41,712 nucleotides of DNA, taken from Bacteroides sp. Its GTDB lineage: Bacteria > Bacteroidota > Bacteroidia > Bacteroidales > Bacteroidaceae. The notes below the pieces were generated by a model that saw nothing but the letters and a program-made list of their open reading frames with translations, was not told where the DNA came from and did not search any database. How positions within the stretch are numbered: position 1 is the stretch's first letter; every line of letters starts with the position of its first letter. The translations under genes and the position numbers were made by a program. The stretch is taken from contig JAUNJD010000003.1 of NCBI GenBank assembly GCA_030523205.1, positions 1-41,712 on the forward strand. Direction: 5' to 3'. Positions 33,274-41,712 of the stretch are shown in pieces.

Positions 33274-34284
33274 TTATTTCAAGCCTTCTGACTTAATCAG
33301 ATACTCGGCAATCTGTACGGCATTCAGTGCAGCACCCTTCTTTATTTGGTCGCCCACAATCCAGAAGGTCAGACCATTCTCATCGGTCAGGTCCTTACGG
33401 ATGCGGCCTACATAGACGGGGTCTTTGCCTGCAAGGAAGAGGGGCATCGGATATTCCTTCTCAGCCGGATTGTCCATCAGCACTAGTCCTTCGCCCTTGG
33501 CAAAGGCTTCGCGGGCTTCTTCTACCGATACGGGACGCTCAGTCTCAATCCAAATGCTTTCGGAGTGAGAGCGAAGAGCCGGTACGCGAACACAAGTGGC
33601 ACTCACCTTGACATCGGAGTGCATAATCTTGCGCGTCTCGTTGTACATCTTCATCTCTTCCTTGGTATAGCCGTTGTCCGTGAATACGTCAATCTGCGGG
33701 ATAAGGTTGAAGGCCAACTGATAGGCAAACTTCTCTACCTTGACGGGCTCGCCGGCCAACACTTGGCGATACTGTTCGTACAGCTCGTCCATGGCTGCTG
33801 CACCTGCACCGCTGGCTGCCTGATAAGTAGATACGTGCACCGTCTTTATGTGAGAAAGCTGTTCGATGGCTTTCAAGGCCACTACCATCTGAATGGTGGT
33901 GCAGTTGGGGTTGGCTATGATGCCGCGCGGACGTTCGTGGGCATCGGCAGCATTGACTTCGGGCACTACCAAGGGCACATCGGCATCCATGCGAAAGGCA
34001 CTGGAATTATCAATCATGATGGCTCCGTATTTTGTGATGGTTTCGGCAAACTCTTTGGATGTACCTGCGCCTGCGGAAGTGAAGGCAATGTCAACACCTT
34101 TAAAGTCATCGTTGTGTTGCAAGAGTTTGACCTCGATCTGTTTACCACGGAATGTATATTTGGTTCCTGCACTGCGCTTCGAACCGAACAACACTAATTC
34201 ATCTACCGGGAAATTCCTTTCATCGAGCACTCGCAGGAACTCCTGTCCTACGGCTCCGCTTGCTCCAACAATCGCTACTTTCAT
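33274..34284 (-). CDS. asd: Aspartate-semialdehyde dehydrogenase
   Basis: The 336-residue enzyme reduces aspartyl phosphate to the semialdehyde, the branch point to lysine, diaminopimelate, threonine and methionine. It has the nucleotide-binding GASGAVGQE (7-15), [12 protein letters not shown], the catalytic cysteine C128 in [10 protein letters not shown], and [10 protein letters not shown] with the active-site His. The gene is monocistronic, ending at a strong terminator. A possible -7 box (TAAATTTG on the minus strand, 34443-34436) lies 150 bases upstream. Confidence 0.96.
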   Translation of the reverse strand: MKVAIVGASGAVGQEFLRVLDERNFPVDELVLFGSKRSAGTKYTFRGKQIEVKLLQHNDDFKGVDIAFTSAGAGTSKEFAETITKYGAIMIDNSSAFRMDADVPLVVPEVNAADAHERPRGIIANPNCTTIQMVVALKAIEQLSHIKTVHVSTYQAASGAGAAAMDELYEQYRQVLAGEPVKVEKFAYQLAFNLIPQIDVFTDNGYTKEEMKMYNETRKIMHSDVKVSATCVRVPALRSHSESIWIETERPVSVEEAREAFAKGEGLVLMDNPAEKEYPMPLFLAGKDPVYVGRIRKDLTDENGLTFWIVGDQIKKGAALNAVQIAEYLIKSEGLK

Positions 34285-34522
34285 TTTTTTCTTTTGTCTT
34301 TAAGTTATAAATATACATTTGTGTTCGGAAATGTCTGTCCCGAAAGGCATTGGCATCGGCTTTTCAGCACTACCATCTTGTTTCTTTTGCACTACAAACA
34401 GGGCACTTTCGGTTGCGAAATTCCAATAACGGCTGCAAATTTATAACAAATAGCTGTAAGCCGCCCAACAAAGTGAAAACTTTTTTGTTATTTTGCACGT
34501 GAAAACCTAATATTTATCGCTT

Positions 34523-36658
34523 ATGCCTTGGTTAGACTTCAGTTTAAAACTTCCGATAACCGACCCTACATGGATATTCCTCCTTGTACTGCTCATCATT
34601 TTGTTTGCGCCTATCTTGTTGAATAAACTCCGCATTCCGCACATCATCGGGATGATTCTGGCCGGACTGGTCATCGGCGAACACGGATTCAACATATTGG
34701 CACGCGACAGCAGTTTTGAGTTGTTCGGCAAGGTGGGACTGTACTACATCATGTTTCTGGCCGGACTGGAGATGAACATGGCCGACTTCAAGAAGAACCG
34801 CAGCAAAGCCGTAGTGCTGGGTGGACTGGCATTCATCATCCCCATTGCATTGGGGTTTGTGGCCAACATCACGCTACTGAAGTACAGCGTCATCACGTCG
34901 GTACTGCTGGCCAGTATGTATGCGTCGAACACACAGGTGTCCTATCCCATCGTGATACGTTACGGTTTGTCGCGGCAACGCTGTGTAAGCATAGCGGTGG
35001 GCGGCACGGCGGTCACCGATACGCTCACTTTGCTGGTGCTGGCCGTAGTGGGCGGACTGTTCAAGGGTGAATCGGGCGGATGGTTTTGGCTATGGCTTGT
35101 GGTGAAAGTCATCTTCCTGGGCAGCATCATCATCTATTCATTTCCCCGCATCGGACGGTGGTTCTTCCGCCGCTACGACGACAACGTGATGCAATTCATC
35201 TTCGTGCTGGCCATGGTGTTCCTCGGTGCCGGACTGATGGAGTTCGTGGGCATGGAGGGTATTCTCGGCGCATTCCTTGCCGGTTTGGTGCTGAACCGAC
35301 TGATTCCGCACGTCTCCCCACTGATGAACCATCTGGAGTTTGTGGGCAATGCACTCTTCATACCCTATTTCCTGATAGGCGTGGGTATGCTCATCGACCT
35401 GCACGTCATCTTTGGCCACGGCGATGCCCTGAAGGTGGCTGCCGTCATGATAGCCATGGCCTTGACCGGCAAATGGATTGCCTGCTGGCTGACGCGGAAG
35501 ATTTACAAGATGTCGTGGCTGGAATGTAAACTAATGTACGGACTGAGCACGGCACAGGCAGCGGCCACTTTGGCAGCGGTGATGGTGGGCCATAGCATCA
35601 TTCTGCCCAACGGCGAACGTCTGCTGAACGACGATGTGCTGAACGGCACGGTGCTGCTGATACTGGTGACGTGCATCGTCAGCTCGCTCATCACCGAGCA
35701 CACCGCCCGCAAGACGGCAATGGACGAGGCACATCCCGAAGAAGACCGCTCGCGCGAACCGGAAAGGATTCTGATTCCGATAGCCAACCCGAATACCATA
35801 GAAGACTTGGTGAACCTCTCGCTCGTGATACGCGACCCCAAGATGAAGGACAATCTGCTGGCCCTGAACGTGGTAAACGATAGCAATACCTCCGAGGGAC
35901 TGGAGGCTCGCGGCAAACGTTACTTGGACAAGGCGGGAATGATAAGCGCCGCTGCCGACGTCTCGCTGAAACAAATCACCCGCTATGACCTCAACATTGC
36001 CGCCGGCATCATCCACACAGCCAAGGAATACGGAGTGACGGATGTCATCATCGGCCTGCACCACAAGGTAACCATTGTAGATTCCTACTTCGGTATGCTG
36101 ACCGAAAATCTGCTAAAGGGTCTGCATCAGGAGGTAATGATAGCCAAATTTCTGATTCCCATCAACACCCTGCGCCGCATCATCGTAGCTGTTCCACCCA
36201 AAGCGGAATACGAAGCGGGCTTCCAGAAGTGGGTAGAGCACTTCTGCCGCATGGGCAGCACACTGAGTTGTCGTGTACACTTCTTCGCCAACGAAGAGAC
36301 CGCTGCACACTTGCAGAACTTGATACGGAAAAAATATGGAAAGACTCCCACGGACTTCTCCCTGCTGGACGACTGGGAAGATTTGCTGTTGCTGACGGGA
36401 CAGGTGAACTACGACCATCTGCTGGTCATCATCACAGCCCGTCGAGGCTCCATCTCCTACGACACATCGTTCGAGAAACTGCCCACCCAGCTCAGCCGCT
36501 ACTTCGCGAACAACAGTCTGATAGTGCTCTATCCCGACCAACTGGGCGAGCCGCAAGATGCCATGTCTTTCTCCAATCCGCGTGGCAATAACGAAACGCA
36601 GCATTATGAGAAGGTGGGCCGCTGGTTCTATAAGTGGTTTAAGGGAATCAAAAATTAA
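34523..36658 (+). CDS. CPA2-family cation/proton antiporter with C-terminal Usp domains
   Basis: The 711-residue protein has an N-terminal Na+/H+ or K+/H+ exchanger domain of about 12 helices (LRIPHIIGMILAGLVIGEHG, GTAVTDTLTLLVLAVVGG, GILGAFLAGLVLNRLIP, LSTAQAAATLAAVMVG), then a cytoplasmic tail with universal-stress-protein-like domains (starting RILIPIANPNTIEDLVNLSL near 413). Kef-type channels normally carry an RCK/TrkA domain instead; the Usp tail is the common Bacteroidetes variant and may regulate by nucleotide binding. The ion is not determinable. The stop codon lies in a GGATAAT repeat. Confidence 0.9.
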   Translation: MPWLDFSLKLPITDPTWIFLLVLLIILFAPILLNKLRIPHIIGMILAGLVIGEHGFNILARDSSFELFGKVGLYYIMFLAGLEMNMADFKKNRSKAVVLGGLAFIIPIALGFVANITLLKYSVITSVLLASMYASNTQVSYPIVIRYGLSRQRCVSIAVGGTAVTDTLTLLVLAVVGGLFKGESGGWFWLWLVVKVIFLGSIIIYSFPRIGRWFFRRYDDNVMQFIFVLAMVFLGAGLMEFVGMEGILGAFLAGLVLNRLIPHVSPLMNHLEFVGNALFIPYFLIGVGMLIDLHVIFGHGDALKVAAVMIAMALTGKWIACWLTRKIYKMSWLECKLMYGLSTAQAAATLAAVMVGHSIILPNGERLLNDDVLNGTVLLILVTCIVSSLITEHTARKTAMDEAHPEEDRSREPERILIPIANPNTIEDLVNLSLVIRDPKMKDNLLALNVVNDSNTSEGLEARGKRYLDKAGMISAAADVSLKQITRYDLNIAAGIIHTAKEYGVTDVIIGLHHKVTIVDSYFGMLTENLLKGLHQEVMIAKFLIPINTLRRIIVAVPPKAEYEAGFQKWVEHFCRMGSTLSCRVHFFANEETAAHLQNLIRKKYGKTPTDFSLLDDWEDLLLLTGQVNYDHLLVIITARRGSISYDTSFEKLPTQLSRYFANNSLIVLYPDQLGEPQDAMSFSNPRGNNETQHYEKVGRWFYKWFKGIKN

Positions 36659-36681
36659 TGGATAATGGATAATTGATAATG
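36654..36681. repeat. GGATAATTGATAAT repeat, copy 1
   Basis: ATTAATGGATAATGGATAAT and the following TGATAATG overlap the TAA stop codon of the antiporter. A near reverse complement occurs at 39818-39845. The following bases to 36748 are AT-rich with repeated AAATAGTAAAT units and no gene. Confidence 0.65.
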
Positions 36682-36748
36682 AAAGATATGCGGACAACGC
36701 AGAAATATAAAATAGTAAATTGTAAATCGTCAAATAGTAAATAACCCA

Positions 36749-37402
36749 GTGATAGCATTAAGAAACATAACCAAGAGCTTCGGCAACCTGCAAGTATTGA
36801 GAGGCATTGACCTTGATATAGAAAAGGGCGAAGTGGTGAGCATCGTAGGCCCGAGCGGTGCGGGCAAGACCACACTGCTACAAATCATAGGCACGCTGGA
36901 TGCGCCCGATGGTGGAAGTGTGACGATAGACGGCACCGACGTCAGCCGCATGAAGGAGAAGGAACTCTCGGCCTTCCGCAACAAGCACATCGGTTTCGTA
37001 TTCCAGTTTCATCAGTTGCTGCCGGAGTTTACGGCTTTGGAGAATGTCATGATTCCCGCCTTCATAGCTGGAATGGACAGACAGAAGGCCAAAGTGGCCG
37101 CCACCGAAATACTCAGCTTCATGGGGCTGGCCGAACGGGCAGAGCACAAACCCAATGAACTGTCGGGTGGTGAGAAACAACGGGTAGCCGTAGCCCGTGC
37201 CCTCATCAATCAGCCCACCGTAGTGCTAGCCGACGAGCCTTCAGGCAGCCTGGATACGCACAACAAGGAGGAGCTGCATCAGCTCTTCTTCGACTTGCGC
37301 AACCGCTTCGGGCAAACATTCGTCATTGTCACCCACGATGAAGGCTTGGCCCGCCTCACCGACCGAACTATTCACTTGAAGGATGGGGCTGTCATCGACT
37401 GA
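36749..37402 (+). CDS. LolD-like ABC transporter ATP-binding protein
   Basis: The 217-residue ATPase has Walker A GPSGAGKT (34-41), signature LSGGEKQ (138-144), Walker B VVLADE (158-163) and a switch His in VTHDEG. Sequence and length match LolD/MacB-type ATPases that power lipoprotein release or similar mechanotransmission. It starts at a GTG; the conserved [12 protein letters not shown] begins there. No permease gene is adjacent, so its LolC/E partner is encoded elsewhere. Its stop lies 6 bases from the stop of the convergent HhH gene. Confidence 0.88.
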   Translation: MIALRNITKSFGNLQVLRGIDLDIEKGEVVSIVGPSGAGKTTLLQIIGTLDAPDGGSVTIDGTDVSRMKEKELSAFRNKHIGFVFQFHQLLPEFTALENVMIPAFIAGMDRQKAKVAATEILSFMGLAERAEHKPNELSGGEKQRVAVARALINQPTVVLADEPSGSLDTHNKEELHQLFFDLRNRFGQTFVIVTHDEGLARLTDRTIHLKDGAVID

Positions 37403-37408
37403 GTTATT

Positions 37409-38392
37409 TTACTCGAAACATACATAGGGACGCATCCTCTCCAAATCAGCTTCGGTAAACTCTTCTAAAAGGATGAAAGGTTTCAAGCTGTTGATATGCC
37501 CTTCCCGCTTGCGATGCTCCACGATGGCCTTGGCTTGGTAGAAGTTAAAATAAGGATGCCGCTTCAGTTGTTCAACGCTTGCACGGTTGAGGTTAATGGG
37601 GCGGACTTGACTGCTATCGATGCTGAACCATGTAGACAGACGGGTATGGTCCAAGCGGATTTCCCGTAGCTGTTCGATGTGGCAGAATCCTCCCAACTGC
37701 TCGCGATAGTTCACAATCATGCGGGCAATGCCGCTGCCAATGCCGGGAATCTTCTTCAGCTCGGTGGTATCGGCCGTGTTCAGTTCTACGATGACGCCCA
37801 GACTATACTTGACGGGAAGTTGCCGTGCAGAATCAGTCTCGGCAGATAGCAGCACACTTTCGGCCCATCGGTCGGGCTCTTCCCGGGGCTGCAAGGTGAT
37901 GTATGGGTAAAGATGCTGATACTGTTCCTCCGTCAGTCCATAAATCTTCCGAAAGTCTTCGGGCTCACGGAACACACCTCCCTTACGCCTGTACTTCAGT
38001 ATGTTTCCGGCCATCCAGCCAGGTAGTCCTAATTGCAAGAAGGTCAGCGAATCGGCCGTATTGGGGTCGAAGGGAATCGGGGTTGACAGGACGGACACCG
38101 ATGATGAGCGGCCCGACTTACGATAGCCATCGTATTCCCAATTTCCGTCCTCTCCCCATCGGGGTTTCACCTCCTTCAGAGAAGCCATAAACGCTTTATA
38201 TTCGGCCACGCCCGATTCATCTTGAGGGATGCGTTTGTCCTTGAATTCGGCCAATGTACCGTCGCGCCACAAACTGACGTAAACCACTTCCACAAGAAAC
38301 AGCGCGACGACAATGAACGCCAACAGCAATATGCCGCGCCTCTCCCGCAGAGAGTAATGGTAGTATTCCTTCAGCCAGGACTTTAACCGCAT
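37409..38392 (-). CDS. Membrane-anchored helix-hairpin-helix protein (ComEA-like repeats)
   Basis: The 327-residue protein has an N-terminal transmembrane helix (about 20-40) and three helix-hairpin-helix-type repeats: FDPNTADSLTFLQLGLPGWM (from ~103), ELNTADTTELKKIPGIGSGI (from ~203) and NLNRASVEQLKRHPYFNFYQ (from ~272). The middle one has the classic PGIGSG hairpin. Such domains bind DNA without sequence preference in ComEA; this protein could act in DNA uptake or another surface process, but no competence gene is near. The gene lies 13 bases downstream of the first SNF symporter gene. Confidence 0.85.
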   Translation of the reverse strand: MRLKSWLKEYYHYSLRERRGILLLAFIVVALFLVEVVYVSLWRDGTLAEFKDKRIPQDESGVAEYKAFMASLKEVKPRWGEDGNWEYDGYRKSGRSSSVSVLSTPIPFDPNTADSLTFLQLGLPGWMAGNILKYRRKGGVFREPEDFRKIYGLTEEQYQHLYPYITLQPREEPDRWAESVLLSAETDSARQLPVKYSLGVIVELNTADTTELKKIPGIGSGIARMIVNYREQLGGFCHIEQLREIRLDHTRLSTWFSIDSSQVRPINLNRASVEQLKRHPYFNFYQAKAIVEHRKREGHINSLKPFILLEEFTEADLERMRPYVCFE

Positions 38393-38405
38393 TCCACGTC
38401 TCGGT

Positions 38406-39767
38406 TTATCTGATTAAGCCCAATTCGTTGATAAAGATAAACGCAATGGCTATCGGCGCAAAGAACTTCAGGATGAAGATTACCACCTTATACAACCGGA
38501 ATGTACCGTTGTTGCTGATAGCCTCCCACACAATCTTCTTGTCCAGATACCAACCCACAAAGATGGATATGCAGAGACCACCGGCGGGCAACATGATTTT
38601 AGCCGTCACAAAGTCGAAGAGGTCGAACAGCGTCAACCCGAATATCGTATAGTCCTTGCCCACACCCAGCGAAAGCGAGCAGAACAGGCCGAGCACAAAG
38701 CTGCCGCCCGTCACCAGCCAAGCCGCCTTCTTGCGTGTCATGTTGAACTCTTCGTGCAAGTAAGCCGTCACCATCTCGTGCTGCGAAATGGTGGAGGTCA
38801 GCGCAGCCAAGGCCAGCAGCACATAGAACATGACCGAGAGGAGGATGGCCAGCCAAGTCAGATTGCCGAATGCTTGTTGGAACACATTGGGCAGCGTGAT
38901 GAAGATAAGGCTGGGGCCTGCATCGGGCTGGATGCCTACCGAGAAGGCAGCCGGAAAGATGATAAAGCCTGCCAGCACCGCCACGCCCGTATCTATCCAC
39001 GCCACGTTGAATGCCGTCTTCGGCAAGTTGGTATCGCTCCGGAAGTAAGAGGCGTATGTGCCCAGACAACCCAGTCCCAGGCTGAGCGAGAAGAAGGCTT
39101 GTCCCATGGCTCCCAACAACACATTGCCATCCACCTTACTGAAGTCGGGCTCCAACAGGAACTTCAGTCCATTCATCGCACCGGGCAACGAAACGGAGCA
39201 GACGGCCAGCAACAACAACAAGACGAACAGCACGGGCATCAATATATTGGACGACTTCTCAATACCTTTCTCCACACCGCGCACGATGACGAAGTGCGTG
39301 GCCAGCATGAACAACAACAGGCAGATGGCCGGACGCCACGGGTCGCCCACAAATCCGTTGAAGGAAGCAATGAAGTCGGCAGGCGACTTACCGGCAAAGC
39401 TGTTGGTGACGGCCTCGAAGATGAATTCCAGCGTCCAGCCGGCCACCACGGAGTAGTAGCTCAATATCAGGAATCCGGCCAATATACCCATCCGACCTAC
39501 CCAATGCCACTGTGTGCCGGGAGCCAGCACCCGGTAGGACCGGGCCGCATTGGCACGCGAACGGCTGCCGATGACGAACTCGGCAATCATAATAGGTATA
39601 CCCATGAACAACACACAACCCAAATAAATAAGTATAAAGGCAGCACCACCGTGGTTGCCCGTCTCGAAGGGGAAACGCCAGATGTTACCCAAGCCGACTG
39701 CGGAACCTGCCGCAGCGAGCACGGCACCTATTTTGGTGCCAAATCCCGCTCTGTCAATTTTTGCCAT
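38406..39767 (-). CDS. Neurotransmitter:sodium symporter (SNF family), paralogue 1
   Basis: The 453-residue protein has the LeuT-fold signature GSAVGLGNIWRFPFETGNHG (~20-39), followed by AAFILIYLG, and GWTLEFIFEA, PTM-rich helices to the C-terminus. It imports an amino acid or related amine with sodium at the inner membrane. It is very similar along its length to the gene 74 bases upstream, indicating a tandem duplication. It appears co-transcribed with that gene and with the HhH gene. Confidence 0.92.
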   Translation of the reverse strand: MAKIDRAGFGTKIGAVLAAAGSAVGLGNIWRFPFETGNHGGAAFILIYLGCVLFMGIPIMIAEFVIGSRSRANAARSYRVLAPGTQWHWVGRMGILAGFLILSYYSVVAGWTLEFIFEAVTNSFAGKSPADFIASFNGFVGDPWRPAICLLLFMLATHFVIVRGVEKGIEKSSNILMPVLFVLLLLLAVCSVSLPGAMNGLKFLLEPDFSKVDGNVLLGAMGQAFFSLSLGLGCLGTYASYFRSDTNLPKTAFNVAWIDTGVAVLAGFIIFPAAFSVGIQPDAGPSLIFITLPNVFQQAFGNLTWLAILLSVMFYVLLALAALTSTISQHEMVTAYLHEEFNMTRKKAAWLVTGGSFVLGLFCSLSLGVGKDYTIFGLTLFDLFDFVTAKIMLPAGGLCISIFVGWYLDKKIVWEAISNNGTFRLYKVVIFILKFFAPIAIAFIFINELGLIR

Positions 39768-39817
39768 TGCTATTTTTTACTTTTTAGGAGATTATTCGGA
39801 CGCATCCAGCATCTAAA

Positions 39818-39845
39818 AAATTATCCATTATCAATTATCCATTAA
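39818..39845. repeat. GGATAATTGATAAT repeat, copy 2
   Basis: TTATCCATTATCAATTATCC and the following ATTA overlap the stop codon (complement TAA, 39842-39844) of the second SNF gene; near reverse complement of 36654-36681. Confidence 0.65.
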
Positions 39846-41206
39846 AGCAGTCCCAGCTCGTTTATCAGTATGAATGCGATGCAGACGGGCGCGATAAACT
39901 TCAGCACGAATATCAGCACCTTGTAAATCAGCGGATGCAGCGTACCGTTATTGCTGATTTCCTCCCACGCAATCTTTCGGTCGATGTACCAGCCGGCAAA
40001 GATGGAGATGAAGAATCCGCCCACCGGCAACATAATCTTGGCCGTCACGTAGTCGAAGAGATCGAACAGCGTCATGCCGAAGAGCGTATAGTCCTTGCCC
40101 ACGCCCAACGAAAGCGAGCAGAAGATACCTATCACGATGCAACCCGTCGTCACCAGCCAAGCCGCCTTCTTGCGCGTCATGTTGAACTCTTCGTGCAGGT
40201 AGGCCGTCACCACCTCGTGCAGCGAGATGGTAGAAGTCAGCGCAGCCAAGGCCAACAGCACGTAGAACATCACGGAAAGTATCACCGACAACCAAGGCAG
40301 ACTGCCGAAGGCTTGCTGAAACACGTTGGGCAACGTAATGAAGATAAGGCTTGGCCCCGCATCGGGCTGAATGCCTACCGAAAAGGCGGCGGGGAAAATG
40401 ATGAATCCGGCCAACACAGCCACGGCTGTATCAATCCAGGCTACGTTGAACGCTGTCTTGGGCAGGTCGGTATCCTTGCGGAAATAAGAGGCATACGTAC
40501 AGAGGCAACCCATACCCAAGCTGAGCGAGAAGAACGCTTGCGCCATGGCACCCAGCAACACACTGGCATTCACCTTGCTGAAGTCGGGCTCCAACAGGAA
40601 CTTCAGTCCTGCGCCTGCGCCCGGCAACGACACAGCGCATCCCACCAACACCAGCAGCAGGATGAACAAGGCCGGCATCATAATCTTGGCCGACTGCTCG
40701 ATGCCCTTCTCCACACCCCGCACAATGACGAAGTGCGTAGCCAGCAGGAATACTATCAGCCAAATAAGGGGTCGCCACGGATTGGACACAAAGTTATTGA
40801 ACAAATCGATGAACTCAGCAGGAGACTTTCCGGCAAAGCTGTTGGTACCGGCCTGCACGATGAACTCCAACGTCCATCCGGCCACCACGGAGTAGTAGCT
40901 CAGTATCAGGAAGCCCGTGAGCACACACAGACGGCCTACCCAGCGCCACTGCGTGCCCGGCGCCAGCTTCTGATAAGCCCGTGCCGTGTTGGCACGCGAA
41001 CGGCGGCCAATCATGAACTCGGCCACCAAGATAGGAATACCCATCAACAATACACACCCCAAATAAATAAGGATAAACGCTGCACCACCATGATTGCCCG
41101 TCTCGAATGGGAAACGCCAAATGTTGCCCAAGCCGACCGCCGAGCCAGCCGATGCAAGTATCACTCCCAGCTTACTACCAAAATTTCCTCTGTCATTTCT
41201 TTCCAT
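39842..41206 (-). CDS. Neurotransmitter:sodium symporter (SNF family), paralogue 2
   Basis: At 454 residues it has the same LeuT-type signature (GSAVGLGNIWRFPFETGNHG) and matches paralogue 1 over its length, with differences mainly in helix-loop regions (for example LFNNFVSNPWRP against SFNGFVGDPWRP). It is the upstream gene of the pair. Substrate is unknown; divergence of the two copies may reflect different amino acids. The stop codon lies in a repeat. Confidence 0.92.
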   Translation of the reverse strand: MERNDRGNFGSKLGVILASAGSAVGLGNIWRFPFETGNHGGAAFILIYLGCVLLMGIPILVAEFMIGRRSRANTARAYQKLAPGTQWRWVGRLCVLTGFLILSYYSVVAGWTLEFIVQAGTNSFAGKSPAEFIDLFNNFVSNPWRPLIWLIVFLLATHFVIVRGVEKGIEQSAKIMMPALFILLLVLVGCAVSLPGAGAGLKFLLEPDFSKVNASVLLGAMAQAFFSLSLGMGCLCTYASYFRKDTDLPKTAFNVAWIDTAVAVLAGFIIFPAAFSVGIQPDAGPSLIFITLPNVFQQAFGSLPWLSVILSVMFYVLLALAALTSTISLHEVVTAYLHEEFNMTRKKAAWLVTTGCIVIGIFCSLSLGVGKDYTLFGMTLFDLFDYVTAKIMLPVGGFFISIFAGWYIDRKIAWEEISNNGTLHPLIYKVLIFVLKFIAPVCIAFILINELGLL

Positions 41207-41255
41207 AAGAAGCTGCTTTTTCTATCATTTCGTTATTAATACCCATTAAAATGCG

Positions 41256-41263
41256 CAAATATA
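41256..41263 (-). promoter_or_regulatory. -7 element of the SNF tandem
   Basis: The minus strand reads TATATTTG, 50 bases before the start codon; the -33 box is unclear. Confidence 0.45.
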
Positions 41264-41275
41264 GAAAATGTTCCG

Positions 41276-41283
41276 TACTTTTG
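41276..41283 (+). promoter_or_regulatory. -7 element of the VanZ-like gene
   Basis: TACTTTTG lies 26 bases before the ATG at 41309; the -33 box is unclear. It overlaps the upstream side of the divergent SNF promoter. Confidence 0.45.
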
Positions 41284-41308
41284 CACGTCATTCGTAAAAT
41301 ATTTGAGT

Positions 41309-41695
41309 ATGCAGCACTATATTAAGAGGTATCCGGTGTCGCTGATTATCATAGCGACCGTCATTTATCTGTCATTCTTCCGCCCGCCTTCCACGGATTT
41401 GGATTCCGTTCCGGGCATCGACAAGGTGGTGCACATCTGTATGTACCTCGGGATGTCGGGGATGCTGTGGCTGGAGTTTCTGCGGGCGCACAGAAAGGAG
41501 GAGAAGATTCCCTTCGGCCATGCCTGGATAGGAGCCTTCCTCTGTCCGGTGCTGTTCAGCGGCGCAATAGAGTTACTGCAAGAGTATTGCACCACCTATC
41601 GCGGAGGCGATTGGCTGGACTTTGCGGCCAACAGCACGGGAGCCTTGCTGGCATCGCTAATCGGATATTTCTTGCTGAGCAAGTGGGTTAGGTAA
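41309..41695 (+). CDS. VanZ-like membrane protein
   Basis: The 128-residue protein has about four hydrophobic segments and the VanZ-family features DKVVHICMYLGMSGMLWLEF and AIELLQEY, then R-GGDWLDFAANSTGALLASL near the end. The family is named for teicoplanin resistance in enterococci, but most members, including such short ones in Bacteroidetes, have no known role. The ATG at 41309 is preferred to an in-frame TTG two codons upstream. Confidence 0.85.
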   Translation: MQHYIKRYPVSLIIIATVIYLSFFRPPSTDLDSVPGIDKVVHICMYLGMSGMLWLEFLRAHRKEEKIPFGHAWIGAFLCPVLFSGAIELLQEYCTTYRGGDWLDFAANSTGALLASLIGYFLLSKWVR

Positions 41696-41712
41696 GTTTT
41701 TGAGTTTGTAAG

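Noticed and set aside
38754..41239. Long plus-strand frames opposite the two SNF genes
   Set aside because: They are Gln/His/Arg-rich shadows that appear in the same place in both paralogues, as expected from antisense translation of duplicated genes.

Overview
The window is a chromosomal segment from a Bacteroidales bacterium, most likely Bacteroides or a close relative. The evidence is the N-succinylornithine carbamoyltransferase with its diagnostic Pro90, NigD-type and TonB-dependent envelope proteins, membrane-tethered AraC regulators, and promoters of the Bacteroides type (TTTG, about 20 bases, TAnnTTTG) with few classical Shine-Dalgarno sequences. I see no insertion sequence, prophage, tRNA, rRNA or CRISPR array. 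Most genes are core or conserved in the order.

Left part (1-9.9 kb). The 3' end of proB is followed by proA and argF' (proline and arginine synthesis). A minus-strand block then carries a rhodanese lipoprotein, a NigD-like lipoprotein and an acyltransferase. A second minus-strand unit holds a PASTA protein, an RluD-type pseudouridine synthase and D-Ala-D-Ala ligase. A small DUF4160/DUF2442 gene pair (toxin-antitoxin-like in layout) precedes the divergent rpmH and efp genes.

Middle part (9.9-26.2 kb). A glycosyltransferase is followed by a short membrane-anchored AraC protein, convergent with a large TPR-TM-AraC regulator. Seven plus-strand genes follow that I read as one peptidoglycan-sugar salvage locus: NamZ exo-muramidase, sodium:solute symporter, two-module GT2 protein, a DUF4922 (HIT-like)/SpoIID fusion without a signal peptide, an AmpG/MurT-like MFS permease, a D-lactate-dehydrogenase-type FAD/Fe-S enzyme, and a MurK-like sugar kinase. 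The combined logic would be to release MurNAc, import it, phosphorylate it, and oxidise the D-lactate that the etherase MurQ liberates. No murQ is present in the window. The fusion protein and the GT2 protein have no assigned place in the known pathway and are the best candidates for undescribed biology.

Right part (26.2-41.7 kb). glyS, a macrodomain hydrolase, a SUMF1-domain protein lacking the usual cysteine pair, and a TonB-dependent receptor with a His/Cys-rich membrane protein (probable metal uptake) are on the minus strand, followed by asd. A CPA2 antiporter with Usp domains and a lone LolD-like ATPase lie on the plus strand. A helix-hairpin-helix protein and two tandem neurotransmitter:sodium symporter paralogues are on the minus strand. 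A VanZ-like protein closes the window.

The most distinctive non-coding feature is a set of several families of short-period, hairpin-forming repeats. They sit at or overlap stop codons, and two copies lie in frame inside coding regions. Two arrays of a different TATAT-spaced repeat occupy intergenic gaps.
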